Shown: positions 40,030-48,401 of the stretch, piece by piece | How the letters are laid out: every line of letters starts with the position of its first letter | How positions within the stretch are numbered: position 1 is the first letter of the stretch | From: DATMMS01 sp036824145 | Lineage (GTDB): Bacteria > Chloroflexota > Dormibacteria > DASZGP01 | Length of the DNA stretch: 64,000 nt | NCBI GenBank assembly: GCA_036824145.1 | Contig: DAITAT010000001.1 | Location: 1-64,000, forward strand | Direction: 5' to 3' | Notes under the pieces: model-generated | Seen by the model: only the letters and a program-made list of their open reading frames with translations | The model's database searches: none | What the model was told of the DNA's origin: nothing | Program-made: the position numbers and the translations under genes

Positions 40030-41238
40030 GTGCTTGACCTGTCGTTGACGCCAGAACAGGAGATGCTCGTCGAGACCACTCGCCGCTTCGTCCGCGCCGA
40101 GTTCCCCGAGATCATCAGGGAGAACGACAAGCTCCAGCGTTACGACCCCTCCACCTTCCCCAAGCTGGCCGGGCTCGGGCTGGCCGGGATCTCGATCCCC
40201 AAGAAGTACGGGGGTGGAGGCATGGACTACCTCGCCCTCGGCCTGGTGATGGAGGAGCTCGAGTACGTCGACGCCTCGCTCCGCACCGCCGCCTCGGTCC
40301 ACAACGGGCTCTGCAGCACCGGCGTCTACCAGTGGGGCAGCGAGGAGCAAAAGCAGCGGCTCTTACGGCCGCTGGCGGAGGGGTCGAAGATGGGCGCTTT
40401 CGGTCTGACTGAGCCGGACGCGGGTAGCGACGTGGCGGCGATGCGCAGCCACGCCCACCGGGAGGCCGATGTCTATGTCCTCAACGGCGAGAAGGCGTGG
40501 GTCAGCTTCTGCGACTACGCCGACTGGTTCCTGGTCTTCGCCTACACCGACCGCGAAAAGAGCCACAACGGCATCACCGCCTTCCTGGTCGATCGCAATG
40601 CCAAAGGCTTCACCACCGCCGGTTACCACGACAAGCTGGGCCTACGCGCGGGCAACACCGGGTCGCTGGCCTTCAGCGACGTCGAAATCCCCGCCGAGAA
40701 CCGCATCGGGGAGGAGGGTGACGGCTTCAAGGTGGCGATGAGCTGCCTCGACGTCGGTCGCTTCACCGTCGCCGCCGGCGCTGCCGGGGCGATCAAGGCG
40801 TGTCTCGACCTGAGCGTCGACTACTGCCACCAGCGCAAGACATTCGGCAAGGAGATCGGCCGCCACCAGCTGGTGCAGGCGCGAATCGCGGCCATGCAGC
40901 GCGACTACGACATTGCCCGGATGCTCTACTTCAAGGCCGCCTGGCTCAAGAACCAGGGCCAGCGCAACACCCGTGAGACGGGGGTGGCCAAATGGTTCAG
41001 CACTGAGGCCGCCTTCGCCGCCGCCGATTCGGCGATCCAGGTCTTCGGCTCCTCCGGGTACTCCGGCGAATACCCGGTGGAGCGCATCCTACGCAACGCC
41101 CGCGCGCCGCGGATCTACGAGGGCACCAGCGAGATCCACCAGGTGATGCAGGCGGAGTACGCGCTCGGCTACCGCGTCGACAGGGAGCTTGACCACGGCC
41201 TGCCCCCGCACGACCCCTCCCAGGGCGGGGAGATGTGA
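40030..41238 (+). CDS. Acyl-CoA dehydrogenase
   Basis: 402 aa. FAD enzyme that forms the double bond of an acyl-CoA. Marks: FGLTEPDAGSDVAAMRS (about residues 122-138), the RAGNTGSLAFSDVEIPAENRIG loop and the C-terminal signature RNARAPRIYEGTSEIHQVMQA, in which E of YEGTSEI is the likely catalytic base. GTG start. The stop overlaps the hydrolase gene as GTGA. It fits fatty-acid or amino-acid breakdown together with the acyl-CoA synthetase at 33986. Confidence 0.95.
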   Translation: MLDLSLTPEQEMLVETTRRFVRAEFPEIIRENDKLQRYDPSTFPKLAGLGLAGISIPKKYGGGGMDYLALGLVMEELEYVDASLRTAASVHNGLCSTGVYQWGSEEQKQRLLRPLAEGSKMGAFGLTEPDAGSDVAAMRSHAHREADVYVLNGEKAWVSFCDYADWFLVFAYTDREKSHNGITAFLVDRNAKGFTTAGYHDKLGLRAGNTGSLAFSDVEIPAENRIGEEGDGFKVAMSCLDVGRFTVAAGAAGAIKACLDLSVDYCHQRKTFGKEIGRHQLVQARIAAMQRDYDIARMLYFKAAWLKNQGQRNTRETGVAKWFSTEAAFAAADSAIQVFGSSGYSGEYPVERILRNARAPRIYEGTSEIHQVMQAEYALGYRVDRELDHGLPPHDPSQGGEM

Positions 41239-42089
41239 GCGCGGCCACCACCAGCGTCCTCCCCCAGATGGGCACCGCGCACTACGTCGACGTCGGCGGC
41301 CGGCAGGTGCGCTACCTGGAGTGCGGAGTGGGGGCCCCCATCCTCCTGGTCCACGGCTGGATCGGCAGCGCCGAGAACTTCCACAAGTGGCTCCCGGCGC
41401 TTGACGGCAGGCGGCGGATGATCATCCCCGACCTGCCCGGCTTCGGTGAGACCGCCCCCCTCGACGGCCCTCACAGCATCGCTGCGCTGGCCGAATTCCT
41501 CGACGACTTCACCATCGCCATCGGCCTTGAGCTGTATGACCTCGGGGGGATCTGCCTGGGGGCCACCGTCGCGCTGGAGCTGGCCCGCCGGGATCCGGGA
41601 AGGGTGCGCCAGCTGGTGCTGCACACGCCGATCTACTCCCGACGCGTTGTCTCTCGACCGTTTCGGATGCAGGCCGCCTTCTTCATGAACCCGATCGTCT
41701 ATGGCATCGCCGTCCCCGTCGCCCGCAACCGCAGGGTCAGCGACCTCTACAAGCGATACTTCGTCGAGGGCCCGGACGTCGACGCTTTCGACGCCAGCGT
41801 GAACTTCGAGAACCAGATGCGCGCCGATCCCAGGGCCGCGCGCGAGTGGCTCCGGGACGCGCTGGCTCAGGACTTCGAGGCCTGGCTGCAATCCTGGGAG
41901 CAGCCGGTCCTGATGGTGGTGGCCGCCGACGACTCGCTCCTCGACCACGACGCCATGCAGCGCCTGACCCAAGCCATGCAGACCGCCGAGGTGGTCATGG
42001 TGCCCGACGCCGGCCACGGTTGGACCGAGGCCCTGGTCAAGGCGCAGGCGGCGGCGATCTCAGGGTTTTTGGCCCCCGAACCGATCTGA
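41235..42089 (+). CDS. Alpha/beta hydrolase with cysteine nucleophile
   Basis: 284 aa. Oxyanion region HGWIGSAENFHKW (from H40) and nucleophile elbow GGICLGA, in which the usual serine is C107. The acid D232/D233 (VVAADDSLL) and base H261 (DAGHGWTE) are in place. A Cys nucleophile is normal in dienelactone hydrolases but uncommon in this type of alpha/beta hydrolase, which otherwise resembles epoxide hydrolase/haloperoxidase-like proteins. The lid (about residues 132-215) is helical. Coupled to acyl-CoA dehydrogenase, so a thioester or lactone substrate is possible. Confidence 0.85.
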   Translation: MSAATTSVLPQMGTAHYVDVGGRQVRYLECGVGAPILLVHGWIGSAENFHKWLPALDGRRRMIIPDLPGFGETAPLDGPHSIAALAEFLDDFTIAIGLELYDLGGICLGATVALELARRDPGRVRQLVLHTPIYSRRVVSRPFRMQAAFFMNPIVYGIAVPVARNRRVSDLYKRYFVEGPDVDAFDASVNFENQMRADPRAAREWLRDALAQDFEAWLQSWEQPVLMVVAADDSLLDHDAMQRLTQAMQTAEVVMVPDAGHGWTEALVKAQAAAISGFLAPEPI

Positions 42090-42210
42090 TCTCCGGGCGC
42101 CCTCCCTCTCAGTGGGGATGTTTATGGGATCGGGGCGTGCGATGATTTGATTTACCCGGGGCAGGAGCTCCCCGCTATGGCGATCGGCCTGCACGGGCGG
42201 TGGTCCCAGA

Positions 42211-42999
42211 TTGGCAATACTGATGTGCCGCCCCGACTATTTCGGGGTCGAATACGAGATCAACCCCTGGATGCATATCCAGAACGAGGTTAACCACGAT
42301 CGGGCGGAGGCGCAGTGGAATGCGCTCTTCGACGCCTACCAGCAGCTCGGCCTTGACATCGAGCTTGTCGAACCGGTGCGAGGAAACCCGGACATGCCCT
42401 TCACCGCCAACGCGGCGGTGGTCCGCGCGGGGAAGGCGGTGGTATCCCGCTTCCGTCACCCGGAGCGCCAGTCCGAAGAGCCCTTCTGGCGCGCGGCCCT
42501 GAGCGACCTCGGATACCGGCTATCGCCACTCCCCGAAGGGCTGAGCTTCGAGGGCGCCGGCGACGCTCTCTTCGTCGGCGACCGGCTGTTTGCTGGCTAC
42601 GGTTTCCGCACCGACCGCGAGACTCATGCCATCGTTGGTACGGCGCTGGACGTCGAGGTCGTCTCGCTCCAGCTCGTCGATCCTCGCTTCTATCACCTCG
42701 ACACCTGTTTCTGCCCGCTGGGCCCGGAGACCGTGATGTTCGCGCCGGGTGCATTCGCACCGGCGTCGGCTGGGGCCATCCGCAAGCTGGTGCCGCACGT
42801 GATCGAGGTACCGCTGCACCTTGCCGAAGGCTTCGTCTGCAACGCCATCACCGTGGGGGACCAGGTCCTCTCGTCCGTCGGTGTTGAGCGCGTCGAAGGC
42901 AGCCTGGAAAAGGAGGGCTTCTACGGCCGCGGCCTGCCGATGACCGAGTTCATCAAGGCGGGCGGCGGAGTCCGGTGCCTCTCCCTGGTGCTGGACTGA
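42211..42999 (+). CDS. DDAH/arginine-deiminase-like amidinohydrolase
   Basis: 262 aa, guanidino-group-modifying fold (pentein). Marks: MCRPDYFGVEYEINPWM at the start, NPDMPFTANAAVV (about residues 60-72), FEGAGDALF (substrate-binding E and D), HLDTCFCPL (catalytic H) and the C-terminal GGGVRCLSL with the catalytic Cys (residue about 258). It probably releases citrulline or ornithine from arginine derivatives. TTG start at 42211; no clear Shine-Dalgarno. Ends three bases before the FAD oxidoreductase gene. Confidence 0.87.
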   Translation: MAILMCRPDYFGVEYEINPWMHIQNEVNHDRAEAQWNALFDAYQQLGLDIELVEPVRGNPDMPFTANAAVVRAGKAVVSRFRHPERQSEEPFWRAALSDLGYRLSPLPEGLSFEGAGDALFVGDRLFAGYGFRTDRETHAIVGTALDVEVVSLQLVDPRFYHLDTCFCPLGPETVMFAPGAFAPASAGAIRKLVPHVIEVPLHLAEGFVCNAITVGDQVLSSVGVERVEGSLEKEGFYGRGLPMTEFIKAGGGVRCLSLVLD

Positions 43000-43002
43000 G
43001 AC

Positions 43003-44175
43003 GTGCCGCGGCCTGAGCTGGGGCTGCCCGCCGACCTTGACGCCGTCGTCATCGGCGCCGGTGCGGCCGGCTGTAGCGTGGCATACAACCTGGCCCAGCG
43101 CGGGATGACCAAGGTCGTGGTCATCGACCGTGGCAACATCGGCGAGGGATCGACGGGGCGCTGCGCCGGCGGCGTCCGGCAGCAGTTCTCAACCGAGGTC
43201 AACGTCCGCGTGGGGATGCGCTCGGTGGAGATCCTGAAGGGCTTCGAGGAGTTGACCGGGCGCCCGGCGGACTTTCGCCAGATCGGCTATCTCTTCGTGG
43301 CCAGCGACGATGCGGCGATGGCCGACCTCAGGCACAACCTCGAGGTGCAGCGACGCGCTGGGCTGCAGGACGCCCGAGAGGTCGGCGTCGATGAGATCGC
43401 GACGATGGTCCCGGGGCTGCGGGTCGATGACCTGCTGGGGGGCAGCTTCTGCCCCACCGATGGGATCGCCGGGCCCAGCGAGATGACCCAGGGGTACGCG
43501 CACGCTGCCCGCGCCCTGGGGGTGCGGATCCTCGAGGGCGTCGAGGTGGTGGGGATGTCGATCAAGCCGGGCGCCTGCCGGGTGCAGACCGACCGCGGCG
43601 AGATCCGCGCCGCGCGCGTTGTCATGTGCGCGGGGGCGTGGTCGCGTCCGCTGGGAGAGCTGGCCGGCGCGTCGGTCCCGGTGGCGCCCTACCGGCGCCA
43701 CATCTTCGTGACCAAGCCCTTTGCCGGCATCACGCGGCAAACGCCGATGACGGTCGACTACCGGACGTCGTTCTACTTCCACCCCGAGGGTGACGGGCTG
43801 CTGATGGGCATGAGCGACCCGGCCGAGCCCGAGAGCTTCCGCACCGATGTCGACTGGGATTTCCTCGACCACATGGTGGAGCACGCCACCGCGCGCTTCC
43901 CGAGCCTGGAGGACGCCGAGATTATGACCGGCTGGGCCGGCCTCTACGAGGTCACCCCCGACCACCAGGGCATCGTCGGCGAGACCGCGGAGGTGCCGGG
44001 CCTATGGCTGTGCTGCGGTTTTTCGGGCCACGGCTTCATGCAGGCGCCCGCGGTGGGGGAGGCGCTGGCTGACCAGGTGATGGGGCGAGAGCCGGCCTTT
44101 GACATCTCCGGGCTGCGCCCGGGCCGGTTCGCCGAGGGCGCGTCGGTGCCCGTTGGGGAGCGGGCAGTCATCTGA
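43003..44175 (+). CDS. FAD-dependent oxidoreductase (DAO family)
   Basis: 390 aa. GxGxxG motif AVVIGAGAAGCSVAYNLAQRG (about residues 13-33) with acidic strand end VVIDRG, and the family C-terminal FAD motif LWLCCGFSGHGFMQAPAVGE. Relatives are sarcosine oxidase beta-like, glycine oxidase and proline dehydrogenase beta subunits. The substrate is probably an N-alkyl amino acid. The gene directly follows the DDAH-like gene, which would produce methylamines and citrulline, so the two may degrade methylated arginines or similar amino acids. Confidence 0.9.
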   Translation: MPRPELGLPADLDAVVIGAGAAGCSVAYNLAQRGMTKVVVIDRGNIGEGSTGRCAGGVRQQFSTEVNVRVGMRSVEILKGFEELTGRPADFRQIGYLFVASDDAAMADLRHNLEVQRRAGLQDAREVGVDEIATMVPGLRVDDLLGGSFCPTDGIAGPSEMTQGYAHAARALGVRILEGVEVVGMSIKPGACRVQTDRGEIRAARVVMCAGAWSRPLGELAGASVPVAPYRRHIFVTKPFAGITRQTPMTVDYRTSFYFHPEGDGLLMGMSDPAEPESFRTDVDWDFLDHMVEHATARFPSLEDAEIMTGWAGLYEVTPDHQGIVGETAEVPGLWLCCGFSGHGFMQAPAVGEALADQVMGREPAFDISGLRPGRFAEGASVPVGERAVI

Positions 44176-44255
44176 CGGATCGCTCGCGTCGACTATCGCT
44201 CGCGCCGTCTGATGGCTGCCGCTGAATGGGGGCTGCCGACATGGGCGGCCTGGGA

Positions 44256-44468
44256 TCAGGCGGACTTGGTGGCGGGGAGGTCGGCTTCGGGGGTGTGGTG
44301 AGAGCAGTTCAGCAGCATGTTGGCGCTGGGGAACGAATAGAAGTAGTTGCAGAAGAGGTGGAACGGGTTCCCCTTGGCGTCGATGCGCTTGTTGTCCGGG
44401 TTGACCCCCATGGGGGCCTCTTCCACGGTCAGGATGCGCCGGTGGATGCAACTCTCGCAGATCTTCAC
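44256..44468 (-). CDS. Small Cys/His-containing protein, 70 aa
   Basis: Begins MKICESCIHRRILTVEEAP and ends NCSHHTPEADLPATKSA. CESC plus a later C (HLFCNYF) and C/H (LNCSHH) could bind one zinc ion. No family is recognised. GTG start at 44468 with TATTCT ending six bases upstream on this strand, so it is very likely expressed. It is divergent from the ThpR-like gene. Confidence 0.6.
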   Translation of the reverse strand: MKICESCIHRRILTVEEAPMGVNPDNKRIDAKGNPFHLFCNYFYSFPSANMLLNCSHHTPEADLPATKSA

Positions 44469-44474
44469 GAATCG

Positions 44475-44480
44475 AGAATA
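44475..44480 (-). promoter_or_regulatory. -10 element of the 44256-44468 gene
   Basis: TATTCT on the minus strand, ending 6 bases before the GTG at 44468. Confidence 0.5.
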
Positions 44481-44485
44481 CTCCC

Positions 44486-45124
44486 GTGCCAGACTCCGAC
44501 GCCAGGCTCAAAAAGCCCGCTCAGGGGCTGCTTTTTAGCGGCGCGGCGCCACCCCTGAAGATGCGGTGCTTTGCGGCGCTGGGGTTGGAGGATGGCACCT
44601 CAGAGGCGCTGCGGCGGTGGCTCGATGGCGCTCGGGCTGAGTTTGCCGAGCTGGCCGTAACGCCGGCGGAGAATCTCCATCTGACCCTGGCTTTCCTGGG
44701 CGAGATCGACGCCGGGCAGGTCGAGTCGGCGGGGGCTGCGGTCCAGGCGGCAGCCGAGGGTCGGGCGCCCTGGCGCTTGCGGTGGACCGCACCGGGGGCG
44801 TTCCCGTCGGCCTCGCGGCCACGGGTACTGTGGCTGGGCGTCGACGGCGGCGAGGCGCTTCGGGAGGTCCACCGGGCGCTCGCCGAAGCTCTGGCCGGCG
44901 CCGGGCTCCCGGTGGAGGAGAGAGCCTTCCGGCCGCATCTGACGCTGGCACGGGTCCGGCGCGGCGAGATCAGCCGCGAGCGCTACCGCGAGGTCGTGGC
45001 TCACCTCGAGACGTTGCCGGAGGTGGGCCCGTCACGGGCGGTGGCGCTGGTCCTGTACGAGAGCCGGCTAGGAGGCGGGCCTGCGGTCCATGTACCTTTG
45101 GTTACGGCGAAGTTGCTGGGGTAG
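44486..45124 (+). CDS. thpR: RNA 2',3'-cyclic phosphodiesterase (2H family)
   Basis: 212 aa. Two catalytic H-x-T motifs: HLTL in ENLHLTLAFLGEI (about residues 58-70) and HLTL in FRPHLTLARVRRG (about 152-164). The protein opens 2',3'-cyclic phosphates on RNA. The first 25 residues are extra to the family; most relatives begin at MRCFAALG, which is ATG at 44561 here. GTG at 44486 is retained since no ribosome site precedes 44561, but either may be used. Confidence 0.88.
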   Translation: MPDSDARLKKPAQGLLFSGAAPPLKMRCFAALGLEDGTSEALRRWLDGARAEFAELAVTPAENLHLTLAFLGEIDAGQVESAGAAVQAAAEGRAPWRLRWTAPGAFPSASRPRVLWLGVDGGEALREVHRALAEALAGAGLPVEERAFRPHLTLARVRRGEISRERYREVVAHLETLPEVGPSRAVALVLYESRLGGGPAVHVPLVTAKLLG

Positions 45125-45191
45125 GCGGCTCGGGTCGGCCGGGCTTCAGCCATTGGGCTGTGCACCCCGTGGGTATCATTTCCGTCTGCGC

Positions 45192-45268
45192 GCGCCCGTA
45201 GCTCAGTGGATTAGAGCGTCGCACTACGGATGCGAAAGTCGGGAGTTCGAGTCTCTCCGGGCGCGCCA
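45192..45268 (+). tRNA. tRNA-Arg (anticodon ACG)
   Basis: Acceptor GCGCCCG (45192-45198) pairs with CGGGCGC (45258-45264), discriminator G, and CCA is encoded (45266-45268). D arm GCTCAGTGGATTAGAGC; anticodon stem TCGCA/TGCGA with loop CTACGGA, anticodon ACG; T arm GGGAG-TTCGAGT-CTCTC. The A at position 34 is expected to be inosine. Confidence 0.96.
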
Positions 45269-45303
45269 CATCCTGCGCTCATCCAGGTCGTCTTTCGTTC
45301 CGG

Positions 45304-45309
45304 TATCTT
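45304..45309 (+). promoter_or_regulatory. -10 element of the peptidase gene
   Basis: TATCTT, ending 6 bases before GTG at 45316; no Shine-Dalgarno. Confidence 0.45.
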
Positions 45310-45315
45310 CGGCGG

Positions 45316-46431
45316 GTGTCCGCGGAGCTGATCCAGCGCTTCCAAACCATGCTCGACCCCATGCTCGGCGATCTCCAGCAGCTGGTCGAGGCGGAGTCGC
45401 CGTCGCGCGACCGGGAGGCTGTCGCCGCTTGCACCGCACTGGTCGCGTCGATGGGCCAGCGCCTCCTCGGGGCGCTGCCGGACCGCGCCGAGGTCGATGG
45501 CCAGCCCTACTTGAGCTGGAGTTTCGGCGCCCCCAGGGTGGCCTTGCTCTGCCACCTCGACACGGTCTGGCCGATGGGGACGATCGACCGCCTGCCCTTC
45601 CGGGTCGATGGCGATCGCGCCTATGGCCCCGGCATCTTCGACATGAAGGCCAGCGTCGTCCAATCTTTCCATGCCCTGGCTGAGCTTCCCTCCCGCGACG
45701 GCATCGAGCTGCTCATCACATCCGACGAGGAGATCGGCTCGCCCACCTCCCGGCCGGTGATCGAGGCGCTCGCGCGTCGCGTCGAGGCAGTCCTGGTGAT
45801 CGAGCCCAGCCACAACGGCGCCCTCAAGATCGGTCGCAAAGGGGTTGGCATGTATCGCCTCCACATCCGCGGCCGGGCGGCGCACGCCGGCTTCCCCCAT
45901 GAGGGCGTCAATGCCACTCTCGAGCTCGCGCACCAGGTCCTGGCCGTGGCCGCCCTGGCCGATGAGGAGGCGGGCACCACCGTCACCTCCACCGTCGCCG
46001 CCTCAGGCACCACCAACAACGTCGTCCCGGCCGAGGCCCGCGTGGACATCGATGTTCGCGTTCCCAACGCCGCCGAGCAGGATCGCGTAGACGCGGCACT
46101 GAGAGGACTGCAGCCGTGGGTCCCGGGCGCCACCCTCGGGCTCAGCGGCGGTCCCAACCGCCCCGCGCTGGAGCCGGCCGCGACGATGGCGCTTTTTGAA
46201 GTCGCCCGCCGGATCGGCAGCGAGATCGGGCTCGGGGAGCTGACCGGCGCCACCGTCGGCGGGGCGTCGGACGGCAACTTTGCGGCTGCGGTGGGGGCGC
46301 AGACCCTCGACGGGCTGGGCTGCACCGGTGATGGCGCGCACGCCGACCACGAGCACATCGTCATCTCGAGCCTGCCTGAACGCGCCGCCCTTCTGACCGC
46401 CCTCCTGCAGGACCTGCTGGCGCAGAGTTAG
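45316..46431 (+). CDS. M20-family metallopeptidase (CPG2-like)
   Basis: 371 aa. Di-zinc aminoacylase/carboxypeptidase. Ligands: LLCHLDTVWPMG (H and D, about residues 80-91), YGPGIFDMKAS (bridging D), ITSDEEIGSPTS (catalytic E and ligand E) and the C-terminal GDGAHADHEHI (H). The phrase GLGCTGDGAHADHEH is typical of the glutamate-carboxypeptidase-like group. The lid domain is about residues 180-290. It is a cytoplasmic scavenging enzyme; substrate unknown. GTG start is 48 bases after the tRNA-Arg gene. Confidence 0.92.
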   Translation: MSAELIQRFQTMLDPMLGDLQQLVEAESPSRDREAVAACTALVASMGQRLLGALPDRAEVDGQPYLSWSFGAPRVALLCHLDTVWPMGTIDRLPFRVDGDRAYGPGIFDMKASVVQSFHALAELPSRDGIELLITSDEEIGSPTSRPVIEALARRVEAVLVIEPSHNGALKIGRKGVGMYRLHIRGRAAHAGFPHEGVNATLELAHQVLAVAALADEEAGTTVTSTVAASGTTNNVVPAEARVDIDVRVPNAAEQDRVDAALRGLQPWVPGATLGLSGGPNRPALEPAATMALFEVARRIGSEIGLGELTGATVGGASDGNFAAAVGAQTLDGLGCTGDGAHADHEHIVISSLPERAALLTALLQDLLAQS

Positions 46432-46530
46432 GCCGTCTCGGCCCCCAGATGTTGGAGTGTCCTGAAAGCCATCGGCGAGTCACCTCAGAGTTGGCCACCC
46501 GGCCGAGGAATTTGCCGCGTATTCGGACGG

Positions 46531-46559
46531 TTCATGTTTAGACCGGCGCCGACTACCAT
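46531..46559 (+). promoter_or_regulatory. Promoter of msrA
   Basis: TTCATG (46531-46536), 17-base spacer, TACCAT (46554-46559); leader of about 28 bases with AGGAGA (46583-46588) before the TTG. Confidence 0.45.
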
Positions 46560-46593
46560 CAAGAGCAGCCGGCGATGCCACTAGGAGACAGTT

Positions 46594-47106
46594 TTGGAAA
46601 AGGCGACGTTTGCAGCTGGATGCTTTTGGGGAGTCGAGGCCGAGTTCCGCAACCTTGACGGAGTGACCGCCACGGCGGTGGGCTACACCGGGGGTCACAC
46701 CTCCGAGCCGACATACGGGGATGTCTGCAACCACACCACCGGCCACGCAGAGGCGGTGCGGGTTGAATTCGATCCCACGAAGATCTCATACGAGCAGTTG
46801 CTCCAGGAGTTCTGGCGCCTCCACGACCCCACCCAGCTCAATCGCCAAGGACCGGACGTCGGCGACCAGTATCGCTCGGCCATCTTCTTCCACAGCCCCG
46901 AGCAAGCGGAGGTCGCCAAGCGCTCGCGCGACGCCGCCCAGGGCGCTGTGAAGCGTCCGATCGTGACGGAGATCACCGCCGCGACCATGTTCTGGCCAGC
47001 CGAGGACTACCACCAGCGCTACTTCGAGAAGAACGGCATCTCGAGTTGCCGGATCCCCAACATGGGGACCGCGACCATCGGCGCTGAGGCCGAGCAGCTA
47101 GGCTAG
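46594..47106 (+). CDS. msrA: Peptide methionine (S)-S-oxide reductase
   Basis: 170 aa. Repairs oxidised methionine. The catalytic Cys is in FAAGCFWGVEAEF (C9), with GYTGGHTSEPTYGDVC (about residues 30-45) and the substrate loop near QFWRLHDPTQLNRQGPDVG. A recycling Cys is likely in ISSCRIPNMG. TTG start is fixed by AGGAGA. 48 bases upstream of the Fpg gene, so DNA and protein oxidation repair may share a transcript. Confidence 0.95.
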   Translation: MEKATFAAGCFWGVEAEFRNLDGVTATAVGYTGGHTSEPTYGDVCNHTTGHAEAVRVEFDPTKISYEQLLQEFWRLHDPTQLNRQGPDVGDQYRSAIFFHSPEQAEVAKRSRDAAQGAVKRPIVTEITAATMFWPAEDYHQRYFEKNGISSCRIPNMGTATIGAEAEQLG

Positions 47107-47154
47107 CCGGCCGCTCCTGCCCGCCGCCGGCCCCGCCCAGCGAGGTGCTGACGA

Positions 47155-47958
47155 ATGCCTGAAATGCCCGAGCTCGAGGTCCTCTGCCAGTACCTCGGCC
47201 CCCGGCTGGTCGGCGAGAAGATCGCGAAGGTCAGCGTGTCGCCGAAATTCGGCTTCCTCCTGCGCACCCCACCGGCGGACCTGGCCCGGACCCTCGAGGG
47301 CCGCACCATCGATCGGCTGTGGCGTCGGGGGAAATTCCTCGTCATCGACGCGGGCGACCAGCAGCTGGTCATCAACCCGATGCTCGGCGGCCGGCTGCAC
47401 TGGTCGGGGTCGGTGGGCAAGCCGCCGCCGGCAACGATCCTGTCGGCGAACCTCGCCGGCGGCGAGACGCTCCGCCTGACCGACTTCGCCCGCATGGCGC
47501 GGGTGTACCTGGTCGACAGCGGCGAGCTGGACGGCGTCCCCGGGTGGTCAGAGCTCGGCCCCGAAGCCGACAGCGTCAGCCTCGACCACTTTCGGGCTCG
47601 GATCCGGCGCCACCCCGGCGAGCTCAAGAACCTGCTCCGCAACCAGGCCTTCGTGTCCGGCATCGGCAACGCCTACTCGGACGAGATACTCTTCGGCGCC
47701 AAGATGCTGCCGCTGCGCAAGCGATCGAGCCTTGGCGCCGACGACGTGGAATCGCTTCATGCCGCCGTCGTGGACGTGCTGGCCGACGCTGTCGAGCAGA
47801 TCCGGGCCCAGCCTGGCTACCAGCCCCACAAGCAGGACCGGGGCTTCATGAAGGTGCACCTGCGTGGGGGAGAGGGGTGCCCTCGATGCGGCCATCGAAT
47901 CGCCGAGATCAAGGCCCGCGGCGAGCTCTTCAACTACTGTCGCGGCTGCCAGAAGTGA
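47155..47958 (+). CDS. Formamidopyrimidine-DNA glycosylase-like protein
   Basis: 267 aa. Base-excision repair of oxidised purines. N-terminus MPEMPELEV gives the catalytic P2 and E3; the beta-clamp lysine is in RRGKFLVI (about residue 58); the H2TH region is RNQAFVSGIGNAYSDEILF; the zinc finger is CPRCGHRIAEIKARGELFNYCRGCQ with four cysteines. Fpg/Nei family; the zinc finger lacks the usual Thr/Pro run, and length is normal, so it may be Fpg or one of the Nei-like variants. Confidence 0.9.
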   Translation: MPEMPELEVLCQYLGPRLVGEKIAKVSVSPKFGFLLRTPPADLARTLEGRTIDRLWRRGKFLVIDAGDQQLVINPMLGGRLHWSGSVGKPPPATILSANLAGGETLRLTDFARMARVYLVDSGELDGVPGWSELGPEADSVSLDHFRARIRRHPGELKNLLRNQAFVSGIGNAYSDEILFGAKMLPLRKRSSLGADDVESLHAAVVDVLADAVEQIRAQPGYQPHKQDRGFMKVHLRGGEGCPRCGHRIAEIKARGELFNYCRGCQK

Positions 47959-48001
47959 CGGCGCCCCTCCCGGTTCGCCGACCTCCAGGCGCAGCCTCGG
48001 C

Positions 48002-48007
48002 TACGAT
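48002..48007 (+). promoter_or_regulatory. -10 element of the cupin gene
   Basis: TACGAT, ending 6 bases before ATG at 48014, supporting this start over upstream in-frame codons in the Fpg gene. Confidence 0.5.
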
Positions 48008-48013
48008 CAACTG

Positions 48014-48388
48014 ATGGGCGCCTTCTCCGACTTCAACTCGCAGCGGCCGTACAAGGTCTGGCCCGGCGTGGTGGCGCGGGCGTTCCACGGCCAACGCCTG
48101 ACGATGGCCCTGGTCGAGCTCGAGCCCGGCAAGCCGGTGGCAGAGCATCACCACGACAACGAGCAGCTCGGGTTCGTCCTGCGGGGCGAGATGGAGATGA
48201 AGATCGGGGACGAGACCCGGCACCTGCATCCTGGAGATGCCTACGTGATCCCCAGCGAGATGCCTCACTCGGTGGTTCGCACCGGCCCCCGGGGTTGCGT
48301 CGTCGCGGACATCTTCGCGCCCGTCCGCGCCGACTGGGAGGCGGCCGAGCGCGCCGATCCGAGCCCCGGGAGCTGGCCGTCGGGCTAG
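48014..48388 (+). CDS. Cupin-domain protein
   Basis: 124 aa single cupin. Metal ligands: EHHHDNEQLGFVLRGEME (H, H, E; about residues 44-61) and PHSVV (H; about 88). Probably a metal-dependent small-molecule enzyme or sensor; substrate unknown. Starts with its own -10 element and is followed 13 bases after the stop by the flavin-split-barrel gene. Confidence 0.85.
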   Translation: MGAFSDFNSQRPYKVWPGVVARAFHGQRLTMALVELEPGKPVAEHHHDNEQLGFVLRGEMEMKIGDETRHLHPGDAYVIPSEMPHSVVRTGPRGCVVADIFAPVRADWEAAERADPSPGSWPSG

Positions 48389-48401
48389 CCTGAGGGGGCG
48401 G

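Noticed and set aside
42157..42174. Stem CGGGG/CCCCG with the palindrome GGAGCTCC upstream of the DDAH-like gene
   Set aside because: Short, no flanking promoter elements and no second copy; a possible operator but not supportable.
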